From the NCBI RefSeq assembly GCF_024972755.1, contig NZ_CP087724.1, forward strand, positions 248,001 to 312,000: 64,000 bases of DNA, given 5' to 3'. The notes beneath the pieces were generated by a model that did not search any database, was not told the DNA's origin, and saw nothing but the letters and a program-made list of their open reading frames with translations. Of this stretch, positions 1 to 7,181 are shown one piece after another. Source of the DNA: Halanaeroarchaeum sp. HSR-CO (GTDB taxonomy: Archaea > Halobacteriota > Halobacteria > Halobacteriales > Halobacteriaceae). How positions within the stretch are numbered: the stretch's first letter is position 1; each line of letters starts with the position of its first letter. A program made the position numbers and the translations under genes.

Positions 1-311
1 TTCACGGTCTCGGCTGGGGACTCGACGACGAGCTTGTGAGTGCCGTCAGGGAGGAACCGACACTTCTCGATTCGGTGGACAACAGCACCCTATCCCAGGC
101 ACTTCGAAACGGGAGAATCGTCGATAAACGCTGGCAGGCGAGACCGTTCGGCGTCGTCGACGAGGGGCAATATCAGAACACCACGATGGGAGCGTTCGAG
201 TTCGCCTGTTTGGTTCAGGCGACCCATCGCATGACGCGGTTCAACGAGGAATTCGGAGTGAAAAGTCAATCGACGGTCGCTGATTTCGGGGGTGTTCAGG
301 CCGATGACTGA
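1..311 (+). CDS. C-terminal part of an unknown gene of a mobile element
   Basis: The reading frame is open from the left window edge (first full codon at base 3) to the stop at 309-311, so the true start is probably outside the window; a GTG at 36 is only a possible start. About 103 residues are visible, acidic and soluble-looking, with no motif I recognise. It overlaps the next gene by 8 bases. With the three following genes it forms a tightly packed plus-strand operon that ends in a recombinase, so it is likely part of a plasmid or provirus module. Function unknown. Confidence 0.5.
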   Translation, partial: HGLGWGLDDELVSAVREEPTLLDSVDNSTLSQALRNGRIVDKRWQARPFGVVDEGQYQNTTMGAFEFACLVQATHRMTRFNEEFGVKSQSTVADFGGVQADD

Positions 312-756
312 GGTGGTTCTCGTGTCCTGCTCGAAGTCGAAGCGTGAGGGCGTCCACAGAGCGGCCGACCTCTACGGGCCGAGTGACATCTTCCAAAAAC
401 GGAGGACGTTCTCACGTCGGGAAGGCGATTACTGGGGCGTTCTTTCCGGGAAATACGGCTATCTCCGCCCCTGGGAAGCTGTCCCTGATTACGAGATGCA
501 CCGGAGCGAACGGTCTGACGTGTGGGCGGCTTTCGTCCTCCGAGATCTCCTCCCCGACCTGGATTACTGGGGCGCCGACAGGGTAACGATTCTCGCCGGA
601 AAGGCGTACGTCGACCCGCTTCTCGCGGAGTTGGAAGCGGAGGGTTACGACGTTCTGGATTACAACCGAGGTCTCCGACCCGGTGAGAGAAAAGCCGCGT
701 TGAAGGAAGCGAATCAGCCCGGAAAACAGGGCACTCTCACGGAGGTTGAGGCATGA
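304..756 (+). CDS. DUF6884-like protein (YaaA-type fold suspected)
   Basis: This is a 150-residue protein. The N-terminus reads TEVVLVSCSKSKREG, followed by RAADLYGPSDIFQKRR and a GKYGYLRPWE segment. The VxxSCSKxK opening and the 'L.GKYG.L.P' block are typical of the DUF6884 family, which is common in archaeal and phage genomes and is loosely grouped with YaaA-like proteins. ATG at 304 is chosen because the family starts just before this strand; a GTG at 292 is also in frame. Its stop overlaps the next start (ATGA). The biochemical role of the family is not established. Its place beside an integrase suggests mobile-element cargo or a DNA-metabolism helper. Confidence 0.6.
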   Translation: MTEVVLVSCSKSKREGVHRAADLYGPSDIFQKRRTFSRREGDYWGVLSGKYGYLRPWEAVPDYEMHRSERSDVWAAFVLRDLLPDLDYWGADRVTILAGKAYVDPLLAELEAEGYDVLDYNRGLRPGERKAALKEANQPGKQGTLTEVEA

Positions 757-986
757 CTAAAAACGAACAACTTGCCCGCGGAGTTGAACGCGACGACATC
801 CGATACTCTCGCGAGTGTCCCGAGTGCGAAGCGACGACCTTCCAGTTCGAGCGGTGTCACGAGTGCGGGGACATCCCCTGGAAGAACGAAAACACACCTT
901 CCGATTCTATATACGGAAACGGAAGTTCGGAGGCCAAAACCGACCGGAAGTATATAAACGGTGTCGGGGGTGAGGTGCCCAAATGA
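753..986 (+). CDS. small zinc-ribbon protein
   Basis: This 77-residue protein has two cysteine pairs, CPEC at about residues 22-25 and CHEC at about 35-38, which form a probable zinc ribbon. The tail is polar and probably disordered. Its start overlaps the previous stop and its stop overlaps the recombinase start (both ATGA), so the three genes are translationally coupled. A strong TATA element for the recombinase lies inside its 3' end. Short zinc-ribbon proteins beside integrases are common in haloviruses; a role as a recombination accessory or regulator is an inference. Confidence 0.6.
   Translation: MTKNEQLARGVERDDIRYSRECPECEATTFQFERCHECGDIPWKNENTPSDSIYGNGSSEAKTDRKYINGVGGEVPK
949..959 (+). 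promoter_or_regulatory. TATA element inside the zinc-ribbon gene
   Basis: The bases gtatataaacg form a near-ideal haloarchaeal TATA box. Its centre is about 28 bases before the ATG at 983, the spacing for a leaderless transcript of the recombinase gene. A second, weaker match (ctatatac) lies near 906-913. The recombinase can therefore probably be expressed alone as well as from the operon. Confidence 0.6.
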
Positions 987-1579
987 CGAATTCGGAAGTT
1001 GCGTGGCTCAAGCCTGACCAGGTCGAGGCGATGCGCGACGTCGCACACCAGGGACGAAATGGTCACCGCGACGAGGCGCTCGTCACTCTGCTCTACGACA
1101 CGGGCCTTCGTCGAGCCGAGGCCGCAGCCATCGACAGGGACATGCTCGACCTCGACGACGGGACCCTCTTCGTCCCGGGTCCGATCCAGAAGGACTACCC
1201 CAACGACAACTCACCACCGCCGGTGACGATGGAACTCGACCAGTCCGGCGATCTCCGGACGGTTCGCTCACTACGGGCGTTCATCTCGTCGAGAACCGAC
1301 ACCAGTATCGCGCTGTGGCCGGGGCGCTCGACTGACCGTCTATCGCCGAAGGCCATCAACAACGTGGTGAAGCGACTGGCAGAGCGGGCCGACGTTCGGC
1401 CGCACCTCCAGGTCGGCCAGGGCGAGCCCGACGACGTCTCGGCACACACGCTACGCCACTCGGTCGCCTACCGGATGCTCCGGATCGAGGGCAAGGACAT
1501 CTACGCCGTCAAGGGCCGGCTTCGACACGCTTCTCTCTCGACGACCGACCGGAAGTACGCTCATTTAGATACCGTCTGA
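983..1579 (+). CDS. short tyrosine recombinase (integrase, catalytic domain only)
   Basis: This 198-residue site-specific recombinase has the catalytic signature in order: arginine in DTGLRRAEAAAID (about residues 36-40), the HTLRH box (about residues 153-157), GRLRHASLSTT, and the nucleophile tyrosine in KYAHLDTV at the extreme C-terminus. The protein begins almost directly in the catalytic domain. It lacks the usual SAM-like N-terminal core-binding domain, so it is only about half to two thirds of XerC/D length. Compact integrases of this kind occur in pleolipoviruses such as SNJ2, where partner proteins from the same operon help; that parallel is an inference. It closes the operon that runs in from the left edge and ends facing the structural operon of the provirus. 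Confidence 0.8.
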   Translation: MTNSEVAWLKPDQVEAMRDVAHQGRNGHRDEALVTLLYDTGLRRAEAAAIDRDMLDLDDGTLFVPGPIQKDYPNDNSPPPVTMELDQSGDLRTVRSLRAFISSRTDTSIALWPGRSTDRLSPKAINNVVKRLAERADVRPHLQVGQGEPDDVSAHTLRHSVAYRMLRIEGKDIYAVKGRLRHASLSTTDRKYAHLDTV

Positions 1580-1847
1580 TCGAACTTCCGATTCCATTCT
1601 CGAATTCGCTTCAGACCGCCGTCTGAGCGATTTCGCTTTACCCATGTCCAATCGGTCGCACCGTCGCGCTCTCTCCACGCTCCGCTGGTGTCCCTCTACG
1701 AGAACGTCGGCAAATGAAAAGGCTACAACCGCAGACGTTCGCGAACCGGGCCGAGCAACTGAACGAGCCGGCGCTCTGAATAAGCCATGAAGACGACAAG
1801 CATCCACAACGGTACCTCGACCGTCTGTGAAAGGGCTTCAGCGGGCA
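1580..1847. other. intergenic region between two convergent mobile-element modules
   Basis: These 268 bases lie between the short recombinase and the last gene of the capsid operon. I see no convincing gene. One small hairpin, tcagac-cgcc-gtctga (1611-1626), sits 32 bases after the recombinase stop and could be a terminator structure. The region is a plausible place for an attachment site, but I found no long direct repeat shared with the sequence after the second integrase. Confidence 0.4.
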
Positions 1848-2105
1848 TCATTCGAACCGCCGAGGGTCCGGCGCTCCCTCCGCCTGCCGTATCGCCTTCC
1901 GGTTTGCTCGGGCGATGCGACGATTATCCTCCACGATCTCGATTACGCCGTCGCCGTCGATCTCGTCGGACCCCTTGAGCAATCGAAGGCTTTCGTTGGC
2001 GGCCTGCCGAGCGTCGTACACCCACTTACCGACCGTGACGAGGGTCCCCGCCGCTCCAGCGCCGAAGCCACCGAGCGCCGGGCCGAGGATGGCGAGCATG
2101 TCCAT
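1848..2105 (-). CDS. small viral protein with hydrophobic N-terminus
   Basis: This 85-residue protein is the last gene of the structural operon. Residues 1-30 are hydrophobic and glycine/alanine rich (LGPALGGFGAGAAGTLVTVG), like a membrane-inserting or fusion-type segment. The remainder is a charged helix with many Arg, Asp and Glu. Its ATG follows the previous stop (2107) directly. It is probably a virion membrane protein; no family recognised. Confidence 0.6.
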   Translation of the reverse strand: MDMLAILGPALGGFGAGAAGTLVTVGKWVYDARQAANESLRLLKGSDEIDGDGVIEIVEDNRRIARANRKAIRQAEGAPDPRRFE

Positions 2106-2106
2106 G

Positions 2107-2583
2107 TTACCCGGCCACCTCCGCACCGAGTGAAGCGTACGGTCGAAGGGCGATGAGCAGAATCAGCAGAAGGCCGACGTACACCCACCACGGCATTGAC
2201 CGAATATCGGGTACCGTTTCGTCGACGAACACCCGAATGGCCTCCGGGTCGGTCTGCTCGGCGACGTGGTCTGCATCGTCCTGGTAATCGCTGATGACGT
2301 CCTGGGTATCTTCGACGGCTTCCTCACTCGCTCCCCCACTCGTTTGCTCCTCACCCGGCTCCGCGATGAGTCCGCAGCCGGCGTACCCTCCACAACCGGT
2401 CTCCGGGTCGATTGCGGTCCCCCACCCATCAAACCACCCACTACCTTCGCTTTCCTCGGCGTCTTCGAGCGAACCACCGTAACCGTCAGACTCCTCGGCC
2501 AGATCGCTATCGTTGTCGGTATTCTCCTCGGGAAGGTTGCCGACCAGTCCCCCGTCCCAGTCGTCCGAGTAGGTCCCCGACAT
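2107..2583 (-). CDS. acidic viral protein with C-terminal membrane anchor
   Basis: This 158-residue protein begins with an Asp/Ser/Gly-rich region of about 55 residues. That region contains SDLAEESDGYGGSLEDAEES, almost the same as the unit repeated in the neighbouring gene, so the two genes share an exchanged or duplicated module. A short CGGYAGC segment follows, then a polar stretch and one transmembrane helix (about residues 130-148, WWVYVGLLLILLIALRPY). It is likely exposed on the virion, anchored in the internal membrane. Function unknown. Confidence 0.6.
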   Translation of the reverse strand: MSGTYSDDWDGGLVGNLPEENTDNDSDLAEESDGYGGSLEDAEESEGSGWFDGWGTAIDPETGCGGYAGCGLIAEPGEEQTSGGASEEAVEDTQDVISDYQDDADHVAEQTDPEAIRVFVDETVPDIRSMPWWVYVGLLLILLIALRPYASLGAEVAG

Positions 2584-2585
2584 GA

Positions 2586-3545
2586 TTAGAGGTATCCAGC
2601 GGTGTGCGCCCAGTAGACGGCTCCCAGGCCACCGACCGCCAGGGTTGCTTTGGTCGTATCTGCCATGCCCTCAATGTCCGGCTGGTCGCCTTGCTGGAGG
2701 GCTTCGTACAGCGCCGTCAGGTCCTCCTGTGTTACCTGCGCCTGTTCTTCGACCTGCTCGGCGGCGTTCTGAGCCGATTCCTGCGCGTTCTCTCCGAGTT
2801 GCGACGAGGCCATTTCCACCGCACCCTCGAAATTCCAGTCCCCATCATCCGATATGTCCGGGGAGATGACACCGTAATCCTCAGCCGGGTCGTCGCTCGC
2901 CCCGGGCACGCCGTGGCCGTCCTCGGTGGCGTCGTCGATCTCGTCGGCAGGGTCCGTGTCGTCGGTACTGTCATCGCTCCCGGTGTCGGTGAGTCCCCCG
3001 CCGTCGCTGGTGTCGTCCGTTTCCTCGGCGTCATCGAGGGAGCCACCGTAGCCGTCCGACTGCTCGGCCAGGTCGCTGTCGTTGGTGTCGTCCGTTTCCT
3101 CGGCGTCATCGAGGGAGCCACCGTAGCCGTCCGACTGCTCGGCCAGATCGCTGTCGTTGGTGTCGCTGTCGTCACTCCCGGAGTCCGTCAGACCCCAGTC
3201 CTCCGACGTGTACCCGGTATCCGAGTCCATCGACGTGTCCGAGTCGTCGGTATCGCCAGTGTCGTACTGGTCGGTGTCCTCCACATCCCCGACCAGACCG
3301 CCGTCGTAACTCGTCGAGTCGTCGCTGTCGTCGGAACTCGACGTGTCCGAGTCGTCGCTGTCGATCATCTCCCCGTCGTCACTCCAGGCGTAGTCATCGC
3401 CCGACGAGTCGGTTTCCCAGTCGTCGGTGCTGTCGTCGGTGCTGTCGTCGTCACTCCCGGAGTCCGTCAGGCCCCAGTCCTCCGACGAGTAGCCGGTATC
3501 GTAGTCGTAGCTGTACCCCGTTCCGCCGCTGTCCATGTATCCCAT
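2586..3545 (-). CDS. Asp/Ser-rich repeat protein with C-terminal helical domain (virion surface candidate)
   Basis: This 319-residue protein starts at MGYMDSGG; the ATG at 3545 overlaps the stop of the preceding gene (TAATG). The first 215 or so residues are an extreme Asp/Ser/Thr/Gly tract containing two copies of the module YSSEDWGLTDSGS/YTSEDWGLTDSGS and two exact copies of a 25-residue unit. The C-terminal 100 residues look normal: an amphipathic, glutamine-rich helix around residues 235-285 and a short hydrophobic end (LAVGGLGAVYWAHTAGYL). A long acidic, flexible arm with a membrane-proximal helix suggests a fibre, a tail-like adhesin or a linker. SH1 VP2 is likewise repeat-rich, but no homology can be claimed. 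Confidence 0.6.
   Translation of the reverse strand: MGYMDSGGTGYSYDYDTGYSSEDWGLTDSGSDDDSTDDSTDDWETDSSGDDYAWSDDGEMIDSDDSDTSSSDDSDDSTSYDGGLVGDVEDTDQYDTGDTDDSDTSMDSDTGYTSEDWGLTDSGSDDSDTNDSDLAEQSDGYGGSLDDAEETDDTNDSDLAEQSDGYGGSLDDAEETDDTSDGGGLTDTGSDDSTDDTDPADEIDDATEDGHGVPGASDDPAEDYGVISPDISDDGDWNFEGAVEMASSQLGENAQESAQNAAEQVEEQAQVTQEDLTALYEALQQGDQPDIEGMADTTKATLAVGGLGAVYWAHTAGYL
3009..3158 (-). repeat. 75-base direct repeat, two units, inside the Asp/Ser-rich gene
   Basis: Units at 3009-3083 and 3084-3158 are identical except for one base (ggtcgctg versus gatcgctg). The repeat preserves the frame and encodes 25 residues, including DLAEQSDGYGGSLDDAEETD. A third partial start (ggtgtcg) follows at 3159. 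Near-identity implies recent duplication or ongoing copy-number change. Confidence 0.85.
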
Positions 3546-3757
3546 TACTGTGTACCTCCTGCGATGAGCAGGGCCAGGGCGAGCAGGCCCACGGCCCCGA
3601 TTATCTGCCGATTCGTTCCCTCGGTGTCGTCGGTCGTCTCCTGTGCGGCCTCCAGGTCCGACTCGGTGACGATTTCCGCCACGTTCTCCCGACCGTAGGC
3701 ATCGCCACCCGTGACGAGTTCGCGGTGGTTCGCTTCGCTGATTGCCAGGCCGCTCAT
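3545..3757 (-). CDS. small viral protein with C-terminal membrane helix
   Basis: This 70-residue protein has a polar, acidic N-terminal region (residues 1-48) and a single hydrophobic segment, IIGAVGLLALALLIAGG, at the C-terminus. It lies between a two-helix membrane protein and the Asp/Ser-rich gene in the structural operon, and its stop overlaps the next ATG. It is probably a minor virion membrane protein; no family recognised. Confidence 0.6.
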   Translation of the reverse strand: MSGLAISEANHRELVTGGDAYGRENVAEIVTESDLEAAQETTDDTEGTNRQIIGAVGLLALALLIAGGTQ

Positions 3758-3763
3758 GGCGAT

Positions 3764-4012
3764 CTATCCACCCCCTCCCTGGTTGCTCCCGGCCAGTCCT
3801 CGATCTAGTTCGTAGACCAGCACCGGCAGGAACACCACGGCCAGGGTGAACACGACGAACTCTATCCAGAACTCTCCGAACTCGTTGGCGTAGATCGTTA
3901 GGCTCCGCTGGCCGGATAGGTACATCGTCCCGAACAGCGCCCACAGGACGATGAACCCCGAGATAACGACGACCATCACCGAAATGGAAAGAAGCCTGGC
4001 GTACCTCGTCAT
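3764..4012 (-). CDS. small viral protein with two membrane helices
   Basis: This 82-residue protein has hydrophobic helices at about residues 7-30 (LLSISVMVVVISGFIVLWALFG) and 47-66 (FWIEFVVFTLAVVFLPVLVY) and a Gly/Asn tail. Its start overlaps the preceding stop (ATGA). It is likely inserted in the internal viral membrane. No recognised family. Confidence 0.65.
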   Translation of the reverse strand: MTRYARLLSISVMVVVISGFIVLWALFGTMYLSGQRSLTIYANEFGEFWIEFVVFTLAVVFLPVLVYELDRGLAGSNQGGGG

Positions 4013-4608
4013 GGGAGTAATTTTATTTCGTAAATTGTTGCTTCCAACGTTGCTCCATTATCAAACGTGTCGTCAGATTCCAGCTCTGCTTCCAGAGAAA
4101 TATACCGTTCCGTGTCTGTGCTGGATATATCCGTTTCCTCAATCCGGCGATTCCATCCCCCCACCCCGGTTTTATTCAACCCACTAATACTTTCTCCGGT
4201 ACTATAAGGTGTGTATCCTAACGAGATGGCGCGGGTATCGTTAAGCGTTGCAGCGCTAGAAAATGAGGCTTTCCAGTCCACTTTTATTTGTGAATATTGG
4301 TCCAGATAATAAGTGTCAATAGTGAAAGCCCTCGCCCTCACATTTTGGTATTCCGCAACGGCATCCATTTCTACACTCACGGTAAACGAATCGGTGTTAA
4401 ATGTTACCGAACCAGTTCCATGACCATAATCGGAATAATTAGAAGTTTCAAAATTACCGTCGTCGTTGCTGTCCGTATAAATTACAGTCGGAGCGTCGGC
4501 ACCGCTTGTATATGTATTTAAGAAGTCGCTGGCGGGTACTGTTTCGCCGTCTACGACAAATGCGTCTGTTCCGGCCAGTTCGATCTCGTCGTTCCAGATT
4601 GTAACCAT
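4009..4608 (-). CDS. beta-rich candidate spike or receptor-binding protein, lower GC than its neighbours
   Basis: This 199-residue protein is rich in Thr, Ser, Tyr and Asp and has alternating strand-like segments; no membrane helix or cysteine is visible. Base composition is clearly more AT-rich than the genes on either side, with codons such as aat, att and tat that the neighbours avoid. That points to recent acquisition or fast exchange. It sits in the part of the operon downstream of the capsid genes, where SH1-like viruses place their vertex-spike genes (VP3/VP6), so a receptor-binding role is a reasonable inference. Sequence homology could not be judged. Confidence 0.55.
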   Translation of the reverse strand: MVTIWNDEIELAGTDAFVVDGETVPASDFLNTYTSGADAPTVIYTDSNDDGNFETSNYSDYGHGTGSVTFNTDSFTVSVEMDAVAEYQNVRARAFTIDTYYLDQYSQIKVDWKASFSSAATLNDTRAISLGYTPYSTGESISGLNKTGVGGWNRRIEETDISSTDTERYISLEAELESDDTFDNGATLEATIYEIKLLP

Positions 4609-4610
4609 GT

Positions 4611-4937
4611 TTATAGCACCTTTATCCCGTTGTCTGCACCGTTGACTTCCAGTTTCCCGGCCCCATCCACGTGAATCGCGTCGAGAATAACGTGGCCCTC
4701 TCCCTCGGGGACGATGTAGTCATCATCACCCACGTAGGTCTCGGGAGAGATTCGGAGGGTCGAATCCACCGGGCCATCAGCCCACACCAGGCTGCCGTTA
4801 TCCTGCACGATAAACTGGCCGTCCACGCCCCCGTCTCCCGGCGGTATGTCCTCCAGCGGCGTGTCCGCCGTCCGCATGTCCGGCTTGTGGTGTTCGTTAT
4901 CGTGTTCTCCGATACTCGAAGGCGGCCAACTGACCAC
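4611..4937 (-). CDS. small viral structural protein candidate
   Basis: This 108-residue protein has a His/Asp/Pro-rich N-terminal 40 residues followed by a beta-strand-rich part (GQFIVQDNGSLVWADG, then GHVILDAIHVDGAGKLEVNG), which resembles short phage fibre or base domains. No membrane segment. It lies 1-3 bases from both neighbours in the operon, between the candidate spike gene and two beta-rich genes, which fits a vertex or spike component. No family recognised. Confidence 0.5.
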   Translation of the reverse strand: MVSWPPSSIGEHDNEHHKPDMRTADTPLEDIPPGDGGVDGQFIVQDNGSLVWADGPVDSTLRISPETYVGDDDYIVPEGEGHVILDAIHVDGAGKLEVNGADNGIKVL

Positions 4938-5291
4938 TTAGACCACCTCCTTGACCTGGACCGAGACCGGCGTATCGTTCGTGGCCGTCACCCGGACGTA
5001 ATCAGCGGCGTAGCCGAGCGCCACGATCTCGGTCCCGGCAGACGTAAACTTGATTGGGGACTCGTCGGGCGTGTTGTCGGCTTCGCCCGGTCGATACCAG
5101 TTCTCCCCGTCCGGCGAGAGTTCAATATCTACGTCCACCGCTCCCTCGACCTTCAGAAAGACCGTGAACTTGGTTACGTCTCCCACCGGAACCTCTTTCC
5201 CGCCGCTCAGGTCCTCCGACGCCGATACGTCGGACTTGCTGGAGGCCCGAGAACTCAGTTCCTCGATGACGGTGCTGGTTTTCAGCGCCAT
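4938..5291 (-). CDS. small beta-rich viral structural protein
   Basis: This 117-residue protein has strand-like segments FTVFLKVEGAVDVDIELSPD, ENWYRPGEADN and TEIVALGYAADYVRVTATND. The pattern looks like a discoidin- or jelly-roll-like beta sandwich as found in virion proteins. No cysteines or membrane helices. Its start abuts the stop of the next upstream gene, consistent with coupled translation. Role inferred from position only. Confidence 0.5.
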   Translation of the reverse strand: MALKTSTVIEELSSRASSKSDVSASEDLSGGKEVPVGDVTKFTVFLKVEGAVDVDIELSPDGENWYRPGEADNTPDESPIKFTSAGTEIVALGYAADYVRVTATNDTPVSVQVKEVV

Positions 5292-5657
5292 CTATACGAC
5301 CTCCTCCGCCGTCTCGAAGCCGACCGGCTGAACGTGATACGTCCTCGACGCCGTGCCCAGGTTCCTGATGATGACCGTCAGCTTGCTGTCGAAGGTCTTC
5401 GGCGGGTCCCAGATCGCCACCTTGTCGTCGATATCGGTGGGCGGGATGGCTGCAGGGCCGAAGATGGTCGAGCCGTCCATCTTGACCTCGTAGGTCGTAT
5501 CTCCCTCTTTCGAGGCCGCCAGCATCGGCAGGTAGAACGTCGTACCCGACCGCTCCCGCTCCCAGGTCATCGTCGCCTTCTGATTGCCGTCGAGCGTAGC
5601 CGACTGCGGTTTCGTGACGCTCGTGGCGTCATCCGGGGGGAACCGTGAGGTAATCAC
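5292..5657 (-). CDS. small beta-rich viral structural protein
   Basis: This 121-residue protein starts at a GTG (5657) that overlaps the stop of the tiny upstream gene. Segments such as GTTFYLPMLAASKEGDTTYE, KVAIWDPPKTF and KLTVIIRNLGTASRTYHVQP suggest a beta sandwich. With the next gene it may form one spike or vertex unit. No recognised family. Confidence 0.5.
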   Translation of the reverse strand: MITSRFPPDDATSVTKPQSATLDGNQKATMTWERERSGTTFYLPMLAASKEGDTTYEVKMDGSTIFGPAAIPPTDIDDKVAIWDPPKTFDSKLTVIIRNLGTASRTYHVQPVGFETAEEVV

Positions 5658-5740
5658 TCGTCGCCACCCCCAGAAACGACCTGTTCGGCGCGTTTGCGCT
5701 CCCGTTCGTCCATCTCCTCGACCTCGGTGTTTGCCTTCAT
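5654..5740 (-). CDS. 28-residue charged microprotein
   Basis: A tiny gene reading MKANTEVEEMDERERKRAEQ and then a Gly/Asp end. Its ATG overlaps the stop of the gene before it (ATGA), and its stop overlaps the GTG start of the gene after it (GTGA). Both overlaps match the operon's style and fill what would otherwise be a gap. The peptide is one charged helix. Function unknown; it could also serve only to couple translation. Confidence 0.45.
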   Translation of the reverse strand: MKANTEVEEMDERERKRAEQVVSGGGDE

Positions 5741-5949
5741 TCGCTCACCTCCAGGTACAGCAGCACCAGCACCAGCAATACCTCAGCAGCCGTCAGCACC
5801 ACCAGTAGGTCGTCCCGTGTCCATCCCGACCCGTCGATGAAACTGTCGAGATGGGACTCGCCGTCACCGGACGAAAAAGAATCGACCTCGTTGGTGGTGC
5901 CGGTGGCCGTCAGACCATACCCCTGTTCCGGGGATTCGGCACCGATCAT
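5737..5949 (-). CDS. small viral protein with C-terminal membrane helix
   Basis: This 70-residue protein directly follows the large capsid protein gene. It has a polar Ser/Gly/Asp-rich first part and a hydrophobic helix at about residues 48-66 (LLVVLTAAEVLLVLVLLYLE). In SH1-like viruses minor membrane-associated proteins occupy this position. It is likely a membrane protein of the virion. Confidence 0.6.
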   Translation of the reverse strand: MIGAESPEQGYGLTATGTTNEVDSFSSGDGESHLDSFIDGSGWTRDDLLVVLTAAEVLLVLVLLYLEVSE

Positions 5950-5952
5950 GGG

Positions 5953-6672
5953 TTATCGAGTCGCCGCTTTCTGGGCGATGAACCGGCCAAGGCCGGGAAT
6001 CTCGTCCCTGGCCCGGTAAATGGGCAGGGAGATACGGGCGTTCGTCGGCGTGGCGTCTCCGCCCTCCTCAGACCACGAGATCGGATAGGGCGCGTCGATG
6101 CGCACTTCCAGGTCCCAGTCGGTCGGGACGACGCCCTGGAAAGGATGGTCGAAGTCGAATTCGAGGGGGTCCGCAAGCTGATCACGGAGGTTGCGAAGTC
6201 CCATGTCGTCCTCGTCGACGTCCTCCCAGGTGTTCGAGGGGGCCACCTTCCGGACCCGCATGGTGGCCTGGTCGGCGCTGAAGTACCAGACGTGAACCGC
6301 GTTGTCGGTCCCGGGGTCGGTCACGTCCACCGTATCCGCCGCGTAGTCCACAGCGTCCGGCTCGACGTACCCGGTTCCGGTGACATACACGAGCACGTCG
6401 TTGGCGATGGTGTCAGAATCGACCGCGTCGTAATTGAGGTTGAACGTCTCCGTATTGCCGCCCGTACCGTCCGAGGTGAACGACTCGTATGCCGGTAGAT
6501 CGACGTCGTAGGACACCTCACGGAGCGCTATCGGGCGCTCGGCCTTGAGCGAAGCGACGACCGAGTCCGTGCCGGTCTCGTTGGCCTGGAGGGCCATGGT
6601 CTTCCCGCTCAGCTTGTCCGGCGACCGCGGCACCGACGCGAGTGCCCGTTTCACCTGTTCGCTACCAGGCAT
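5953..6672 (-). CDS. major capsid protein, larger single beta-barrel type (VP4-like)
   Basis: This 239-residue protein has no membrane helix or cysteine. Strand-rich segments include IALREVSYDVDLPAYESF, NDVLVYVTGTGY and DWDLEVRIDAPYPISW, ending in RARDEIPGLGRFIAQKAA. In SH1-type viruses the capsid is built of two single beta-barrel proteins encoded side by side, VP7 (about 185 residues) and then VP4 (about 232 residues), just downstream of the packaging ATPase. Size, order and beta content match. A Shine-Dalgarno-like gggaggt stands before the ATG. The assignment rests on context and size, not on an alignment. Confidence 0.65.
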   Translation of the reverse strand: MPGSEQVKRALASVPRSPDKLSGKTMALQANETGTDSVVASLKAERPIALREVSYDVDLPAYESFTSDGTGGNTETFNLNYDAVDSDTIANDVLVYVTGTGYVEPDAVDYAADTVDVTDPGTDNAVHVWYFSADQATMRVRKVAPSNTWEDVDEDDMGLRNLRDQLADPLEFDFDHPFQGVVPTDWDLEVRIDAPYPISWSEEGGDATPTNARISLPIYRARDEIPGLGRFIAQKAATR

Positions 6673-6675
6673 CGA

Positions 6676-7179
6676 TCAGACCTCCCGGACGGCGTTGCGG
6701 TCGAAGTAGAGCTTCGAGTTCGACCAGTCGATCTGGACAGACGAGTTGATGGCGACCTGCAACTCGTCGATGTCTCGGACGTTGACCTGGGGGACCTCGC
6801 CCTTGCGGAGCGCCTGGTCGGTGTTCTTGAGGACGTGCTTGGTCTGGTCGAGATACTTGTCCTCGTCCATCTGCTCGTTGATCGAGAGCGAGCGGTATGG
6901 ACGAATGTGGTCCCAGATGAACGACACGACCTGCGGCTGATCGAGGCCGGGCGCGTCGTACCGGAGCGCGATCTCGGTGTCTTCGGGAAGGGGGTCGCCG
7001 TTCGAATCCTGAAGGTCGGCGAAGATCGGGATGCCCCGGTCGGAGCCGGCAGCGACCATGCCCCGGATGATGAGCGCCAGGCCCTCGTCGGGCGAGACGC
7101 CGAGAATGGGAGTCATCTGGCCCGTGACGTTGGTGCGCTCGTCGGCGTACTCGTGAGCGTTGGAAATTTGCTTCGTCAT
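6676..7179 (-). CDS. major capsid protein, smaller single beta-barrel type (VP7-like)
   Basis: This 167-residue protein is predicted soluble, with segments GLALIIRGMVAAGSDRGIPI, TEIALRYDAPG, QPQVVSFIWDHIRPY and VAINSSVQIDWSNSKLYFDR. It lies immediately upstream of the VP4-like gene and after a two-helix membrane protein, the order VP12-VP7-VP4 known from SH1. The ATG at 7179 is preceded by a strong ribosome-binding site, ggaggtga. It would form the capsid lattice together with the VP4-like protein around an internal membrane. Moderately sure. Confidence 0.62.
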   Translation of the reverse strand: MTKQISNAHEYADERTNVTGQMTPILGVSPDEGLALIIRGMVAAGSDRGIPIFADLQDSNGDPLPEDTEIALRYDAPGLDQPQVVSFIWDHIRPYRSLSINEQMDEDKYLDQTKHVLKNTDQALRKGEVPQVNVRDIDELQVAINSSVQIDWSNSKLYFDRNAVREV

Positions 7180-7181
7180 GT

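Noticed and set aside
1565-1807. 80-codon minus-strand frame behind the short recombinase
   Set aside because: Arg/Ser-rich shadow composition, no coupling to neighbours and no promoter.
2586-3944. 452-residue version of the Asp/Ser-rich protein
   Set aside because: The first 130 residues are an out-of-frame reading of two membrane protein genes. The ATG at 3545 couples properly to the upstream stop.
7002-7011. T-loop-like gttcgaatcc, possible tRNA fragment or att site
   Set aside because: It lies inside the VP7-like coding sequence and no acceptor or anticodon arms can be paired around it.
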